This document shows, one piece after another, positions 24,160 to 33,812 of a DNA stretch of 64,000 nt (positions within the stretch are counted from its first letter, which is position 1; each line of letters starts with the position of its first letter). The notes beneath the pieces are model-generated. The model was not told the origin of the DNA and did not search any database. It saw only the letters and a list, made by a program, of their open reading frames with translations. This DNA comes from Nitrospira sp. CR1.1 (GTDB lineage Bacteria > Nitrospirota > Nitrospiria > Nitrospirales > Nitrospiraceae), in contig WIAF01000011.1 of NCBI GenBank assembly GCA_014055465.1, forward strand, positions 62,001-126,000. Direction: 5' to 3'. The position numbers were made by a program, and so were the translations under genes.

Positions 24160-24245
24160 TGGTGGGCAGGCAAGGGTTCGAACCTTGGAAGCCATAAGGC
24201 AGCAGATTTACAGTCTGCCCCCTTTGTCCACTTGGGTACCTGCCC
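24160..24245 (-). tRNA. tRNA-Tyr (anticodon GTA)
   Basis: The gene is 86 bases with a long variable arm, as expected for bacterial tRNA-Tyr. The acceptor stem is GGGCAGG with CCTGCCC. The anticodon stem GCAGA/TCTGC encloses CTGTAAA with anticodon GTA. The T arm has GGTTCGAAC and CCA is encoded. It is the first gene of the tRNA-tuf unit. Confidence 0.95.
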
Positions 24246-24263
24246 GCGAGATACCGATTTCCA

Positions 24264-24291
24264 AACATAAGCACGAGACAAATCGATTCAA
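24264..24291 (-). promoter_or_regulatory. Possible promoter of the tRNA-Tyr/Gly/Thr-tuf unit
   Basis: On the minus strand TTGAAT (24286-24291) and TATGTT (24264-24269) are separated by 16 bases. Each hexamer matches the consensus at four of six positions. Transcription would begin near 24256, about ten bases before the mature 5' end of tRNA-Tyr. This is the only reasonable promoter-like pair seen in front of this unit; the support is modest. Confidence 0.35.
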
Positions 24292-24360
24292 ATAACAACA
24301 AACACCAGAGCGTTTCATTTCCTGGATCAGAGAATGAAGTAAGCCCCACCACGCACAGTT

Positions 24361-24385
24361 CTCCAGCCAAATGACAGGGCTGGAG
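24361..24385. repeat. Perfect 8-bp inverted repeat
   Basis: CTCCAGCC at 24361-24368 is the exact inverse complement of GGCTGGAG at 24378-24385, with a 9-base loop. It lies between the HExxH protein gene (which ends at 24483 on the minus strand) and the tRNA-Tyr gene. It could end the former transcript, but no T-run follows on either strand. Confidence 0.35.
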
Positions 24386-24482
24386 CGCTGATAAAATGAG
24401 GATCGATCTGGCTTCGAAAGCAGCCGATTTTATTTGCGACGCGTTCTATTGTCAAGGGGGTATGTTCTATGCAGGAACAAAT

Positions 24483-25409
24483 CTACGGCTCGACGGATGC
24501 CTCGCATGCCCCACGCGAGGTCGGAATGGGCCGTGAACGTTGAAACACCTGGGTGGCCTGACGAATCACGTCCGGTTGACTCCCCAGCACATCTTTCATC
24601 AGCCGCACGAGTTCTTGGCGCGACAGGCGAAACTCAGGGGCTAGAAATCGCTTGCGAGCCATGCGTTTCTCGCTCGGATCCTCAGGCTCATAGTACCCGC
24701 TCAACGCCGCGTCCTGCTCTGCCTGATCGAGCCGCGCCATCCAACCAGACGTAGCGCCAGAGGCCCGGGAATCGCGCCGCGGCTTTTTCTCGACTTCCAG
24801 CTGAGTCCATACAGCCCACCCGATAAACACCGCCCAGGTTTCATTGAGAGCCTCCCACGACTCCGTCTCACTGAGAAATCGCTCCTCCTTGAGCCCCCTC
24901 TTCTGCAGCACCGGCGTGATGAGGACCTGCTGATACCGGCAGCGCTGCTGCTCACGGGCAAACGCCATCAACGAGGCCTGTTCCGCCGAGGGTGCAGACT
25001 CCTGCTCGAGAAAGTCCATATACACATGGAACAGTTCATGGTACAGGGTTTCCAGATCCTTGTGGGTTAATTGTCCCAGCGGGCGCAATGTGCGGCCTGC
25101 CGCATTCAGCGACAGCGATCGATCCAGCACCATGCGGTGCTCCGCCGGGTGATACTCCGCTGCAAAAGCGCGCAGGTCCTCAAATTCGAATGTCACAAAC
25201 TGCGCTGGCACCTCTTCAAGAAATTGAGTGGGCAGCGTGAGGGTCTTCGCTTCTGCCACCAAGGCATGCCATAGGCGTGACGAGTCCTGCATGTTAACCG
25301 AGACTTCAGCTTGGGTCGGCGCGGAACACAGCAGTCCCAGCAGAACCCCTCCTGTCAAGGCTGTAGCCATGCCTCGTAGACGACCGAGAGATGAACGCAC
25401 ACACCGCAT
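24483..25409 (-). CDS. Exported protein with HExxH zincin-like motif
   Basis: The 308-residue protein has an N-terminal signal peptide (basic MRCVRSSLGRLRG, hydrophobic LTGGVLLGLLC, cleavage near TQA-EV). Around residue 125 it has YHELFHVYMDF, an HExxH motif of the kind that binds zinc in metalloproteases (gluzincin/zincin fold). A downstream glutamate, in ETWAVFIGW, could be the third ligand. I cannot assign it to a named peptidase family, and activity is inferred from the motif only. It lies alone between the tRNA group and the helicase gene, which end and start 238 and 59 bases away respectively. Confidence 0.7.
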   Translation of the reverse strand: MRCVRSSLGRLRGMATALTGGVLLGLLCSAPTQAEVSVNMQDSSRLWHALVAEAKTLTLPTQFLEEVPAQFVTFEFEDLRAFAAEYHPAEHRMVLDRSLSLNAAGRTLRPLGQLTHKDLETLYHELFHVYMDFLEQESAPSAEQASLMAFAREQQRCRYQQVLITPVLQKRGLKEERFLSETESWEALNETWAVFIGWAVWTQLEVEKKPRRDSRASGATSGWMARLDQAEQDAALSGYYEPEDPSEKRMARKRFLAPEFRLSRQELVRLMKDVLGSQPDVIRQATQVFQRSRPIPTSRGACEASVEP

Positions 25410-25467
25410 GATTGCCTCGAACGGGAATGGACAGGCGGAAAGCTCTGAGAGTCAGGGAGCAAGGGGC

Positions 25468-27489
25468 CTAAACGTACCGATCACGGTCCCACTCATGCCC
25501 AGGACCTTCCTCGACCAACGCCAGCGATTCGAACAAGCGAGAGGACACATGATCAAGAAACCGAGAAGGTTTTGACAACAACATGCCCGAACTCCTGTCG
25601 TAGACATTGATCGGATAGGTCAAGAAGAGATAGCGCTTCGCCCTCGTCACGGCGACGTACAGCAATCGCCGTTCCTCTTCCAGCTCCTCGTCTGTGTTGA
25701 ACGAAAACACCGAGGGAAACTTCCCGTCCACCACCCACAACAGGAACACGCATTGCCACTCCAGCCCTTTGGCGGAATGAATCGTGGATAGCACCACTTG
25801 CTCGTCGTCCGCCCCCGTCGCTTCCACGCCCACCGCACTGCCATCCGGCGGAGCCAGGGCCAAGTCAGCCAGGAATTCGGTTAAGCCCGGGTAACTTTCG
25901 GCGATCGTATGCAAATGATCGAGATCTCGAATCCGCTTGGGATAGTCGTCATGGTGGTCTTTGAGAATCGGCACGTAATACTCGTACACGCGGTTCACCT
26001 GTTCGGTTGGGCTCAAATCGTCGCTCTTCGAGAGATTCTCCAGCACCACCGCCAGCTCTTTCAGCCCTTTTCCCGACCGTCCGCCACTGTCTCGCAAGAC
26101 CTGATACGGATCGTTCATCCGCACCATAGCAGCCACGAGGTCCTGTGCTTTTTTGGGCCCAACCCCTTCGACCAGCATAAGCACGCGGTGCCAGCTCACC
26201 GCATCGTGCGGATTGACCACCACCCGTAAATGAGCCAACAAATCCTTCACATGCGCCGCCTCGATGAATTTGATGCCGCCACGCTTCACAAACGGCAATC
26301 CGCAGCGCGACAACTCGATTTCCAAATCGAAGGAGTGAAAGCTAGAGCGAAACAGCACCGCGATCTCATTCAGCGGGACGCCTTCCTCCCGCAACTCCAG
26401 AATTTTTTGCGCCACGAATCGCGATTGCGCGTTCTCCCCGGCCGCCTCCACCAGCGCCGGTAGCGGCCCGTCCAGCTTGCGCGTGAACAGATGTTTCGTA
26501 TATTTCTCGGGCGCTTCCTGAATGATCTCGTTGGCCAGGCTGAGGATCGGCTGTGTGCTGCGGTAATTTTCTTCCAGCTTATAGATGGTCGCGCCGGGAA
26601 ACCAAGAAGGGAACTCCATGATGTTGCGGAAGGTCGCGCCGCGAAAGGCATAGATCGATTGCGAATCGTCCCCTACGACCATGACATTGTCGTGAGTCGC
26701 AGCCAGTTTCCGGATGAGTTCCGCCTGCAGCCGGTTCGTATCCTGATACTCATCCACCAGGATGTAGCGGAATTGCCGTGAAATCGCCTGCCGTGTCGGC
26801 TCATCCTTCGTCAACAGGTCTCGCAACAAGACGAGCAAGTCATCGTAGTCGAGCAGTTGGCGCTGCCGTTTTGCCAGCTGATAGGCGCGTTGGAGTTTAC
26901 CCAGCGCGTCGAGATGATCGGCAAAGTGCGAAAATTCATCGAGCACAACTTCGTCGAGCCCTCGCAAGGTGTTCTCACACTTGCTGTAAATCTCCGCAAT
27001 CGTGCCTTTGCGAGGGAATCGCTTATCTTTCTCATTCAGTCCCAGCTGAGCGCGCAAGAGGGCAATGAGATCCTCGGCGTCCCCACGATCCATAATGGTG
27101 AAACTCGGCTCGATTCCGAGCACGCGGCCGTGGCGCCGCAAGAGCATGTTCGCCACCGAATGAAACGTGCCACCGCATACCCGCTGGCTGCGAGAGCCGA
27201 TCAACGCTCCCACCCGCTCAAGCATTTCTTCCGCAGACTTGCGGGTGAAGGTCAGCAGCAGAATGTGCGAGGGATCGATACCGGAATCAATCAGATACGC
27301 GACCCGATGCACGAGGGTCCGCGTCTTGCCGCTGCCCGCACCGGCAATCACAAGCGCGGGGCCATCCGCTGCCGTGACCGCCGCGTACTGCTGCGGATTG
27401 AGCTCCTTGGCATAATCCAACGAAAACTTCCGGACCATGTCCTGATCCGGAGTCCGTTTAAGTATGTAGGGCTTGGTGTCTCGATCCAT
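25468..27489 (-). CDS. UvrD/Rep-family (SF1A) DNA helicase
   Basis: This is an ATP-dependent 3'-5' DNA helicase of the UvrD/PcrA/Rep family. From the chosen ATG (27487-27489) it is 673 residues. It has the Q motif LNPQQYAAVTA, Walker A AGAGSGKTRTL, motif Ia FTRKSAEEM, Walker B VDEYQDTNRLQ, motif III GDDSQSIYAFRGA, motif IV EENYRSTQPIL and motif VI RLLYVAVTRAKR. The open frame continues 25 codons upstream but without family similarity. It ends shortly after motif VI and lacks the C-terminal Tudor-like region of PcrA/UvrD. I do not commit to uvrD, pcrA or rep. Confidence 0.93.
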   Translation of the reverse strand: MDRDTKPYILKRTPDQDMVRKFSLDYAKELNPQQYAAVTAADGPALVIAGAGSGKTRTLVHRVAYLIDSGIDPSHILLLTFTRKSAEEMLERVGALIGSRSQRVCGGTFHSVANMLLRRHGRVLGIEPSFTIMDRGDAEDLIALLRAQLGLNEKDKRFPRKGTIAEIYSKCENTLRGLDEVVLDEFSHFADHLDALGKLQRAYQLAKRQRQLLDYDDLLVLLRDLLTKDEPTRQAISRQFRYILVDEYQDTNRLQAELIRKLAATHDNVMVVGDDSQSIYAFRGATFRNIMEFPSWFPGATIYKLEENYRSTQPILSLANEIIQEAPEKYTKHLFTRKLDGPLPALVEAAGENAQSRFVAQKILELREEGVPLNEIAVLFRSSFHSFDLEIELSRCGLPFVKRGGIKFIEAAHVKDLLAHLRVVVNPHDAVSWHRVLMLVEGVGPKKAQDLVAAMVRMNDPYQVLRDSGGRSGKGLKELAVVLENLSKSDDLSPTEQVNRVYEYYVPILKDHHDDYPKRIRDLDHLHTIAESYPGLTEFLADLALAPPDGSAVGVEATGADDEQVVLSTIHSAKGLEWQCVFLLWVVDGKFPSVFSFNTDEELEEERRLLYVAVTRAKRYLFLTYPINVYDRSSGMLLSKPSRFLDHVSSRLFESLALVEEGPGHEWDRDRYV

Positions 27490-27665
27490 GTTGGCATCCG
27501 GTTGGGCGTGAGGCTCATGACGGGAGCGGTCGCGCTGTATAACATACCACCCGGTGCCTTGCAACGACAGCGCGGCTGCCCACCTGCCATGATCGAGCCG
27601 AACGAGATCAACACTTGGAGCTTCAAAGGGAGTTGTATATAATGCCGGATCAGCAGGGGACCTCT

Positions 27666-28502
27666 ATGACGACCAAATCACATTCGTTCACTCAACAGAT
27701 GCGCACCGTGGCGGAACTCATGCTCGCCGTGTCAGGAGAATCCGTTTCAGTCATCAAACGGGCAGCGCCGGAACAGGCCCTCAAACTCAAGCGCCAGGAC
27801 GAATGGGGAATTTATCTGGAATTTTTACGGGCGATATTCAATCTGACCGATCGGGTGTCGGCACTCCACATCCCGCTCAAGGAACAGCCGCAATTCATGG
27901 ACGAACTGACCGATACGGTCATCGACCAGCTCAAGAAAGCCCTGGAGCCGGCCTTCGGAACCGGTGACGACCAGACGGAAGTCGTCATGACCATCGGAAC
28001 CGCGGTGGCCGAAAGCCGTCAAACATACGAACGCTACCGGTTCCTGGTTACCGAAGACAGTGCCGCGAAGAACGATTTATACCGGGATTTCAGCGACCGG
28101 GTGGCCCGGGCGGTAAGCGCACCGGGAAACCCGAAGGTAACCGCAGCGGCCACCCTTTGTATCGCCGCCGTAATTCCTGCGCTCATTGGAATCTTCGAAG
28201 GACAGACCCCGCCAGTCCCTGCTGACGCAACCGCCAATTCAAACCCAGGCGCCGCAAGCAGCGCCCCGCGGGGTGCCACCGGAGCCGATATTAAGCTCGT
28301 GAGCGTGATGTCCAGTATCAAGGGCGAAGAGGTTGAGACCCGATGGGGACTCCATCCGCGTTTTCGTCAAGACTTGACACAAGAGGAGGCGAAACAACTG
28401 ACGGCCACTATGAATCGCGTCGCCAAAATTCTCGGAGAGCGCTACGCCACCGTCGCTTTTTCTGACCAGTGGGCATCCTGGCATAAGGCCGGACACGCCT
28501 AA
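27666..28502 (+). CDS. Conserved hypothetical protein
   Basis: I do not recognise this 278-residue protein. The N-terminal half is helical (HSFTQQMRTVAELMLAVSGE, then EWGIYLEFLRAIFNLTDRVS). Residues near 160-175 form a single hydrophobic stretch (VTAAATLCIAAVIPALIGIF) that could be a membrane helix. An Ala/Pro/Asn-rich linker and a small C-terminal domain (TQEEAKQLTATMNRVAKILG) follow. Start choice: ATG after AGGGGACCTCT; two upstream in-frame ATGs lack a good site. It is divergent from the helicase gene and 68 bases from the phosphorylase gene. Confidence 0.75.
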   Translation: MTTKSHSFTQQMRTVAELMLAVSGESVSVIKRAAPEQALKLKRQDEWGIYLEFLRAIFNLTDRVSALHIPLKEQPQFMDELTDTVIDQLKKALEPAFGTGDDQTEVVMTIGTAVAESRQTYERYRFLVTEDSAAKNDLYRDFSDRVARAVSAPGNPKVTAAATLCIAAVIPALIGIFEGQTPPVPADATANSNPGAASSAPRGATGADIKLVSVMSSIKGEEVETRWGLHPRFRQDLTQEEAKQLTATMNRVAKILGERYATVAFSDQWASWHKAGHA

Positions 28503-28570
28503 CGCACATTCCGGAAGCGGGACCATACCTTCCCCTTCCTCACCCATCGATCACATTCCACGGAGGCGTC

Positions 28571-30730
28571 GTGCAAGCACCCGACCACATACAGCCCCCT
28601 CAGGACATGGTTCCGCAAAGCCTGCATCGACTTGGCGAGTTAGCCCGCAACTTATGGTGGAGCTGGAACCAACCGGCACGGCAACTCTTCGAGTCCATCG
28701 ATCCGACACTGTGGTTCCTTACTCACCACAATCCCGTCCAACTGCTCGCCGGAGTGAAACCGGAACGATTCGCGACACTGGCCGGTGATCCGACGTTCGT
28801 GCGGCAATACTCCGCTGTTCTGCACAGCTTTGATGAATATATGAGCAGCAAGAACACGTGGGCAGCCACGGAATTCCCGGCGCTCCAGAATTCCCCGATT
28901 GCCTACTTTTCTGCGGAGTTCGGACTCCACATTTCGATTCCGATTTATAGCGGAGGCCTCGGCATCCTGGCCGGAGATCATTGCAAGGAGGCCAGCGACT
29001 TAGGCATTCCTCTCGTAGGTCTCGGCTTCATGTATCCGCAAGGCTACTTCAAACAGCGGATCAACCCCGAGGGATGGCAGGAAGCGACCTATGTGCCGTT
29101 CAATCGGTACGATTCGCCGATTCACCAGGCGCTGACTCCGGCCGGCGCTCCCTGCACCATCAAAGTAGAAATCGGCCATCGTCAGGTCACGGTGCTGGTG
29201 TGGCAGGTCCGTAACGGACGGATGTCGCTCTACCTGATCGATACGGATGTACCCGAAAACACCCCCGAAGATCGGGCCCTTTCGGCGAGGCTCTACGGTG
29301 GTGATCAGGAAACCAGACTCTGCCAGGAGTTTCTTCTTGGCATCGGCGGCGTACGAATCCTGCGCGCCCTGGGCATCACTCCCGCCGTCTGGCACTGCAA
29401 TGAAGGCCACTCTGCCTTCCTGACGGTGGAACGGATCCGGGAGTTCGTTACCAAAGGACACAGCCATGCGGAAGCGAGCGACCTGGTCCGACAAAGCACC
29501 GTGTTCACCACGCATACGCCGGTCCCCGCCGGACACGATATCTTTCCTTTTCACCTGATGGACCGCTATTTCCATAATTATTGGGGCCAGCTCGGACTAT
29601 CCCGGGAGGAATTTTTGCGGCTTGGCGAAACGCCGGAAAGCGCAGGCCACGGCTTTAACATGACCGCTCTTGCCATGCGGCTCGCGGCTCACGTGAACGG
29701 CGTGAGCCGCGAGCACGGGCGCGTCTCCCGCCAAATGTGGCAACACTTGTGGCCAGGTCTGGCGCAAGACCTTGTTCCCATCCGGAGCCTCACCAACGGC
29801 ATTCACGCGCCGACATGGATCTCTCCGGAGTCGAATTCGCTCTATGCCAAATACCTCAGCCCCGACTGGGCGGAGCGAATCGACGACCCCACCATCTGGC
29901 AACGGGTCGCAGATTTGCCCGATGACGCGCTATGGGCCGTCCGGCAAACCACCAGACGCAAGCTCATGCGATTCATTCGCGAGCGCGCGCGGGATGGGTG
30001 GATTCGCGGACATCTTCAACCCATGCAAGCCATCGCGAGGGGCACACTCCTGGACCCGGAGGCTCTCACCATTGGTTTTGCCCGGCGGTTTGCCACGTAT
30101 AAGCGGGCGACCCTCTTGTTCCGCGATCTCGAACGCCTCAAACAATTGCTCCATAACCGGTGGCGGCCCGTCCAAATCGTCTTTGCGGGCAAAGCCCATC
30201 CAGCCGACGAACCAGGCCGGTACTTTATCCACGAAGTCCTGAACTTCTGTAACGATCACAAACTCGGCGGGCATATTGCCTTCCTCGAAGACTATGACAT
30301 GCACATGGCCAAGTATTTGGTCCAAGGCGTCGATGTCTGGCTCAACACGCCTCGCGCACCGCTTGAAGCGAGCGGCACCAGCGGTCAAAAAGCTGCCTTG
30401 AATGGTGTGATTAACCTCAGCGTTTTGGACGGGTGGTGGCAAGAAGGCTATAACGGCGCCAATGGATGGGGCATTCAACCTCTCCCAGAGGGGTCCGACA
30501 CTCAGGCACAAGACGCGCATGATGCCGAACAACTCTTCCGCCTCTTAGAGCAGGAAGTAGTGCCATTGTTCTATCAACGCGATCTCGACGGCATTCCGCG
30601 CGGATGGCTTCATATTGTCAAAGAGAGCATTAAAACGGTTGCCCCCCGTTTCTGCACCAAACGGATGGTCAAAGAATACATGAGACAGTTGTATGCACCG
30701 GCCACCGCGCACGCACCAAACAAATGGTAG
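28571..30730 (+). CDS. glgP: Alpha-glucan phosphorylase (GT35, DUF3417 type)
   Basis: The enzyme releases glucose-1-phosphate from glycogen or maltodextrin. The 719-residue protein starts with GTG after a GGAGG site. It has the N-terminal DUF3417 region (LHRLGELARNLWWSWN), which marks the short bacterial/archaeal glucan phosphorylase branch, then YFSAEFGLHISIPIYSGGLG and NEGHSAFLTVERI. The pyridoxal-phosphate site is EASGTSGQKAALNG with the lysine in GQK. HEAT-repeat gene 30732-32141 begins directly after its stop, so the two may be co-translated. A role in glycogen turnover is inferred from the family. Confidence 0.93.
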   Translation: MQAPDHIQPPQDMVPQSLHRLGELARNLWWSWNQPARQLFESIDPTLWFLTHHNPVQLLAGVKPERFATLAGDPTFVRQYSAVLHSFDEYMSSKNTWAATEFPALQNSPIAYFSAEFGLHISIPIYSGGLGILAGDHCKEASDLGIPLVGLGFMYPQGYFKQRINPEGWQEATYVPFNRYDSPIHQALTPAGAPCTIKVEIGHRQVTVLVWQVRNGRMSLYLIDTDVPENTPEDRALSARLYGGDQETRLCQEFLLGIGGVRILRALGITPAVWHCNEGHSAFLTVERIREFVTKGHSHAEASDLVRQSTVFTTHTPVPAGHDIFPFHLMDRYFHNYWGQLGLSREEFLRLGETPESAGHGFNMTALAMRLAAHVNGVSREHGRVSRQMWQHLWPGLAQDLVPIRSLTNGIHAPTWISPESNSLYAKYLSPDWAERIDDPTIWQRVADLPDDALWAVRQTTRRKLMRFIRERARDGWIRGHLQPMQAIARGTLLDPEALTIGFARRFATYKRATLLFRDLERLKQLLHNRWRPVQIVFAGKAHPADEPGRYFIHEVLNFCNDHKLGGHIAFLEDYDMHMAKYLVQGVDVWLNTPRAPLEASGTSGQKAALNGVINLSVLDGWWQEGYNGANGWGIQPLPEGSDTQAQDAHDAEQLFRLLEQEVVPLFYQRDLDGIPRGWLHIVKESIKTVAPRFCTKRMVKEYMRQLYAPATAHAPNKW

Positions 30731-30731
30731 C

Positions 30732-32141
30732 ATGATCGGAAAGAGGTCTACTGTTTCGCAAAGCCGCCACTTCTCCTCCTGGGCACTCCCCGCGGGGGTC
30801 CTGTTGTTCGTTTCGATATATCCGATGCAGGGGTCGGCAGCCTCGCCCACGTCAAAAACCTCTCCGACGCCGTTTGAGCGAGAAGCCATGGCGCTATATC
30901 GGGCGGCGGAGTACAACCGTGTCATAGAGCTGATTCAACACCCTCCCACAGGCCATGAGCCTAGTCTGGAGGCCATTCGCTACGCCATCCTGAGTTACGT
31001 AAAGCTGGGAAAACCTGAAGAGGCATGGAAACTCTATCCTAAACTCACGGCGGGAGATCGCCCTGATGACCCAGCATTGTTACGGGAAGTCGCCCGCGGG
31101 TTTATCGTTTCCCGGGTCCGTGACCCACAAGAACATATCCGGATCGCGGCCTATACCGCGCTGGCAGAGATGGGTAAAAGCGATACGTTGCCGCTTCTCG
31201 AAGACGGGCTATTGGATTCGTCGGCGCTTGTTCGCGCCAGGGCTGCCGAAGCTATTGGGCGAAGTGGACTGGCTGGCCGTTCGGCCGCTCTCAAACGCGC
31301 GCTTCGAGATGAAGCCCCCGGTGTGCGTATCGCGGCCATCAATGCTCTCAGCGATGCCAAGGTCCCAGGCATCGCCGATCAACTCACCGAAATTGCACGG
31401 ATCGATGAGGGCCCGGAATCGATTTTTGCTTTTGCAGGTCTTTATAAACTGGGCCGGACAGATGTACTGACAGATATTTCCAGTGCGGTGACCCTGCCGG
31501 ATCCCGAAGTACGCATGGCGGCATTGGGCGTGCTGGGACGCCTGCGGCGCCCGGCAAGTCTGTCGATTCTCAGCCAAGCCGTGTACGATCCTCATCCTGC
31601 TGTGCGCGCCTTTGCCGCAGGCGCCTTGGGGGAGTTCGGTAGCGTCGAAGGAATCGCCCCCCTGACCCACGCACTGGGAGATGAAAATCCGCGGGTCCGC
31701 AGCGTTGCCGCCTCGAGCCTCGGGCGCCTGGGCGTCGCGGAATCTCGAAGCGTCGTTCAGCCACTGTTGCGAGACTCAGACGAACATGTGCGCCTCAGCG
31801 CAGTCGAATCACTACTCCGCTTAGGCGATGCCGGCGCCATTTTGAACGCCGCAGCGCTCGCGCGGCATCCCGACCCCTCCATACGTGGCGATACCGCACA
31901 CGCGCTTGCGTTCGCGACCACCTCCAATGCCATCCCCATCCTCGAGAACCTGCTCCGAGATCAGCAACCGCTTCCTCGACTCATGGCTGCCCGCGCACTA
32001 GGAAAATCTTCGCTAACGTCTCTCATCCCCGTAGCCAAAATCGGCCTGCAGGACTCCGATCCCGCCGTGCGTATTACTTCGGCGGGTAGTCTCATCAGCA
32101 TACTATCTCGCCAGGACAAGGGGAGCGCCCGTAGGAGGTAA
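30732..32141 (+). CDS. Exported HEAT-repeat protein
   Basis: The 469-residue protein starts one base after the phosphorylase stop. It has a signal peptide (hydrophobic core WALPAGVLLFVSI, then AS). From about residue 130 it consists of tandem HEAT/PBS-lyase-type repeats with the recurrent pattern VRxxAAxALGxxG, such as PEVRMAALGVLGRLRRP and HPAVRAFAAGALGEFGS. Such repeats form an alpha-solenoid for protein binding. No catalytic motif is visible, so a scaffold role in the periplasm is an inference. The frame extends 13 codons upstream into the phosphorylase gene; that start is unlikely. Confidence 0.85.
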   Translation: MIGKRSTVSQSRHFSSWALPAGVLLFVSIYPMQGSAASPTSKTSPTPFEREAMALYRAAEYNRVIELIQHPPTGHEPSLEAIRYAILSYVKLGKPEEAWKLYPKLTAGDRPDDPALLREVARGFIVSRVRDPQEHIRIAAYTALAEMGKSDTLPLLEDGLLDSSALVRARAAEAIGRSGLAGRSAALKRALRDEAPGVRIAAINALSDAKVPGIADQLTEIARIDEGPESIFAFAGLYKLGRTDVLTDISSAVTLPDPEVRMAALGVLGRLRRPASLSILSQAVYDPHPAVRAFAAGALGEFGSVEGIAPLTHALGDENPRVRSVAASSLGRLGVAESRSVVQPLLRDSDEHVRLSAVESLLRLGDAGAILNAAALARHPDPSIRGDTAHALAFATTSNAIPILENLLRDQQPLPRLMAARALGKSSLTSLIPVAKIGLQDSDPAVRITSAGSLISILSRQDKGSARRR

Positions 32142-32583
32142 GCCAGCGTCCTCAGACTCATCGGCTGGTGATCCTCCTAGCCCTCTCATTTGGCCTTTGA
32201 TATCTGCGTGAACACAACCAACCAAGCCTCTTGTGCGAACGGCACGAGACTGCTCAGACATGTAGCAGGCAACTCGTTGGAATATGAGTGGGATTGACAG
32301 CGGCGCCATAACCTGGGCAGGCCCAAGTCGAGAATGGAAGAGGCGGGGGCTGAAACTTACAACCATCATTCGGCGGACGCCGCGAAAGAATTGGCAGCAG
32401 CTATCACTTCACGTGATACTGTGACGCGTGGAGCAAATCAGAGAGATCCTCAACACGCAATCAAGGGGCTGGCAGGAAAAATCAGGGAGCTACGTTCTGA
32501 GGTCTCGCTCACAGAAAAGTGTCGCGAGTCAAATGGCCGACATTCCGGAAGACCTGGATCTCCGCCCTCGCAAATAATGACGT
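32142..32583. other. Intergenic region without convincing gene
   Basis: This 442-base stretch separates two convergent HEAT-repeat genes. A short open frame (32334-32597, plus strand) has no family resemblance and overlaps the end of the neighbouring gene. I see no terminator with a T-run, no RNA gene and no repeat. Confidence 0.5.
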
Positions 32584-33417
32584 TTATGAAACAGTAGCCG
32601 GCTGCTTTTTCCATTTGGCAAGAATGCGTTCTACCCGCATCTTGACCACCATATCCGTATCTTTCAGCAATGGCTTGATCGCTTCACGACCACGCTCATC
32701 ACCAATCGCTTCGAGCGCCGCTGCCGCCGTTAACCGTGTGAACCAATCTTTATTCTGCAACATCTCGATCAACGGACCAATCGCTTCGGGCGACTTAATA
32801 CGGCCCAACGCAATCACCGCTTGCTTACGTACTAATTCCTCTTTGTCCTTTAACGCCTTGATCAAACCGGGCAAAGCGGGCTCGCCAAGATTCACCAAGG
32901 CATCGGTGGCATCTTCCATGAATTCATCGTTTCGAAGCTGCTGCATCAGGGGATCCAACACGCGTTCATCACGAATCTTTCCCAATGCCATGATCGCAGA
33001 CTTCCGTACATCCCAGTCCCGCAGAAGCTTGAGAAGCACGTCGACGGCCGGAGATCCGATTTGCCCGATTCCCTCAATGGCAACCTCTCGCACCTGCCAG
33101 TCACCGTCACGAAGCGCTGCGGCGAGTGGTTCAACGCAGCGCTCATCTCCCATCTCTCCTAGTGTAATTGCGGCTTCCCGCCTCACCACCCAATCAGGAT
33201 CTTTGAGGAGATCGATCTGGATATCAATTTCATCCTTGACCTTCTCCTCTTCCAGCACCACTTCCTGCATAGGCTCGGAGAGTTCTTGCCCCTCTGCCGA
33301 GGAATCCAAAGACGGTGCAAGTTGGTCCGAGACTTGATCTGTCAAAGCCTCATCTGCGACTTGGCCGACAGGGGAAACAGCCTGTGCCTGTTCTTCTTTT
33401 TCGCCAGCATGTTCCAT
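32584..33417 (-). CDS. Cytoplasmic HEAT-repeat protein
   Basis: The 277-residue protein has an acidic, glutamine-rich N-terminus (about 60 residues, no signal peptide). It then has about six HEAT/PBS-lyase repeats such as WVVRREAAITLGEMGD, WQVREVAIEGIGQIGS and LVRKQAVIALGRIKSP. The ATG follows AAGGATTC at good spacing. The repeats form a binding solenoid; members near phycobilisome genes are lyases, but no such context exists here. Function is unknown beyond likely protein binding. It converges with the exported HEAT-repeat gene but shares no obvious extra domain with it. Confidence 0.85.
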   Translation of the reverse strand: MEHAGEKEEQAQAVSPVGQVADEALTDQVSDQLAPSLDSSAEGQELSEPMQEVVLEEEKVKDEIDIQIDLLKDPDWVVRREAAITLGEMGDERCVEPLAAALRDGDWQVREVAIEGIGQIGSPAVDVLLKLLRDWDVRKSAIMALGKIRDERVLDPLMQQLRNDEFMEDATDALVNLGEPALPGLIKALKDKEELVRKQAVIALGRIKSPEAIGPLIEMLQNKDWFTRLTAAAALEAIGDERGREAIKPLLKDTDMVVKMRVERILAKWKKQPATVS

Positions 33418-33480
33418 ATCAAGAATCCTTATTCCACAGGAGGGTTGGGTTAGAGACAGATGCTTCGATGCCGCACCTCG

Positions 33481-33681
33481 TTAGGATTTAGCTTCAGTCT
33501 GCTTGCCCGCTGCATGCTTCTTCCTTAGTGCAAGCGCCCGTCGCTTACGCTGGGTTCGCTTGAGCCGTTTACGTAAGGAACGCAGTGCGGGATCGTCCGA
33601 CTTGCTCTCATCTTTCGTGCTCGCAACAATTTTCTTCTTCAGTCGGATTTCGTCTGATTCACCAGTCGGTTTCTTTGCCAT
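33481..33681 (-). CDS. Small basic hypothetical protein
   Basis: This gene encodes 66 residues, rich in Lys and Arg (LRKRLKRTQRKRRALALRKK), starting MAKKPTGESDEIRLKKK. A GGAGGGTGAAG site lies in front of the ATG, which argues that it is translated. No family is recognised. Nucleic-acid binding would fit the charge but is a guess. It lies 63 bases upstream of the cytoplasmic HEAT-repeat gene and may be co-transcribed with it. Confidence 0.55.
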   Translation of the reverse strand: MAKKPTGESDEIRLKKKIVASTKDESKSDDPALRSLRKRLKRTQRKRRALALRKKHAAGKQTEAKS

Positions 33682-33812
33682 TCAGCTTCACCCTCCAAAC
33701 GATTAAGACCAACATGAACAAAAGTATCGGCGCGCTCAGCGGCCAATCCAGAACGGGCAGTCTAATCAAGTGCGGGAGGAGGTGTCAACTGACGGAATGT
33801 CGTTCGCTGGAC

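Noticed and set aside
32334-32597. 87-residue plus-strand frame between the HEAT-repeat genes
   Set aside because: No good start signal or family resemblance. It runs into the convergent gene.
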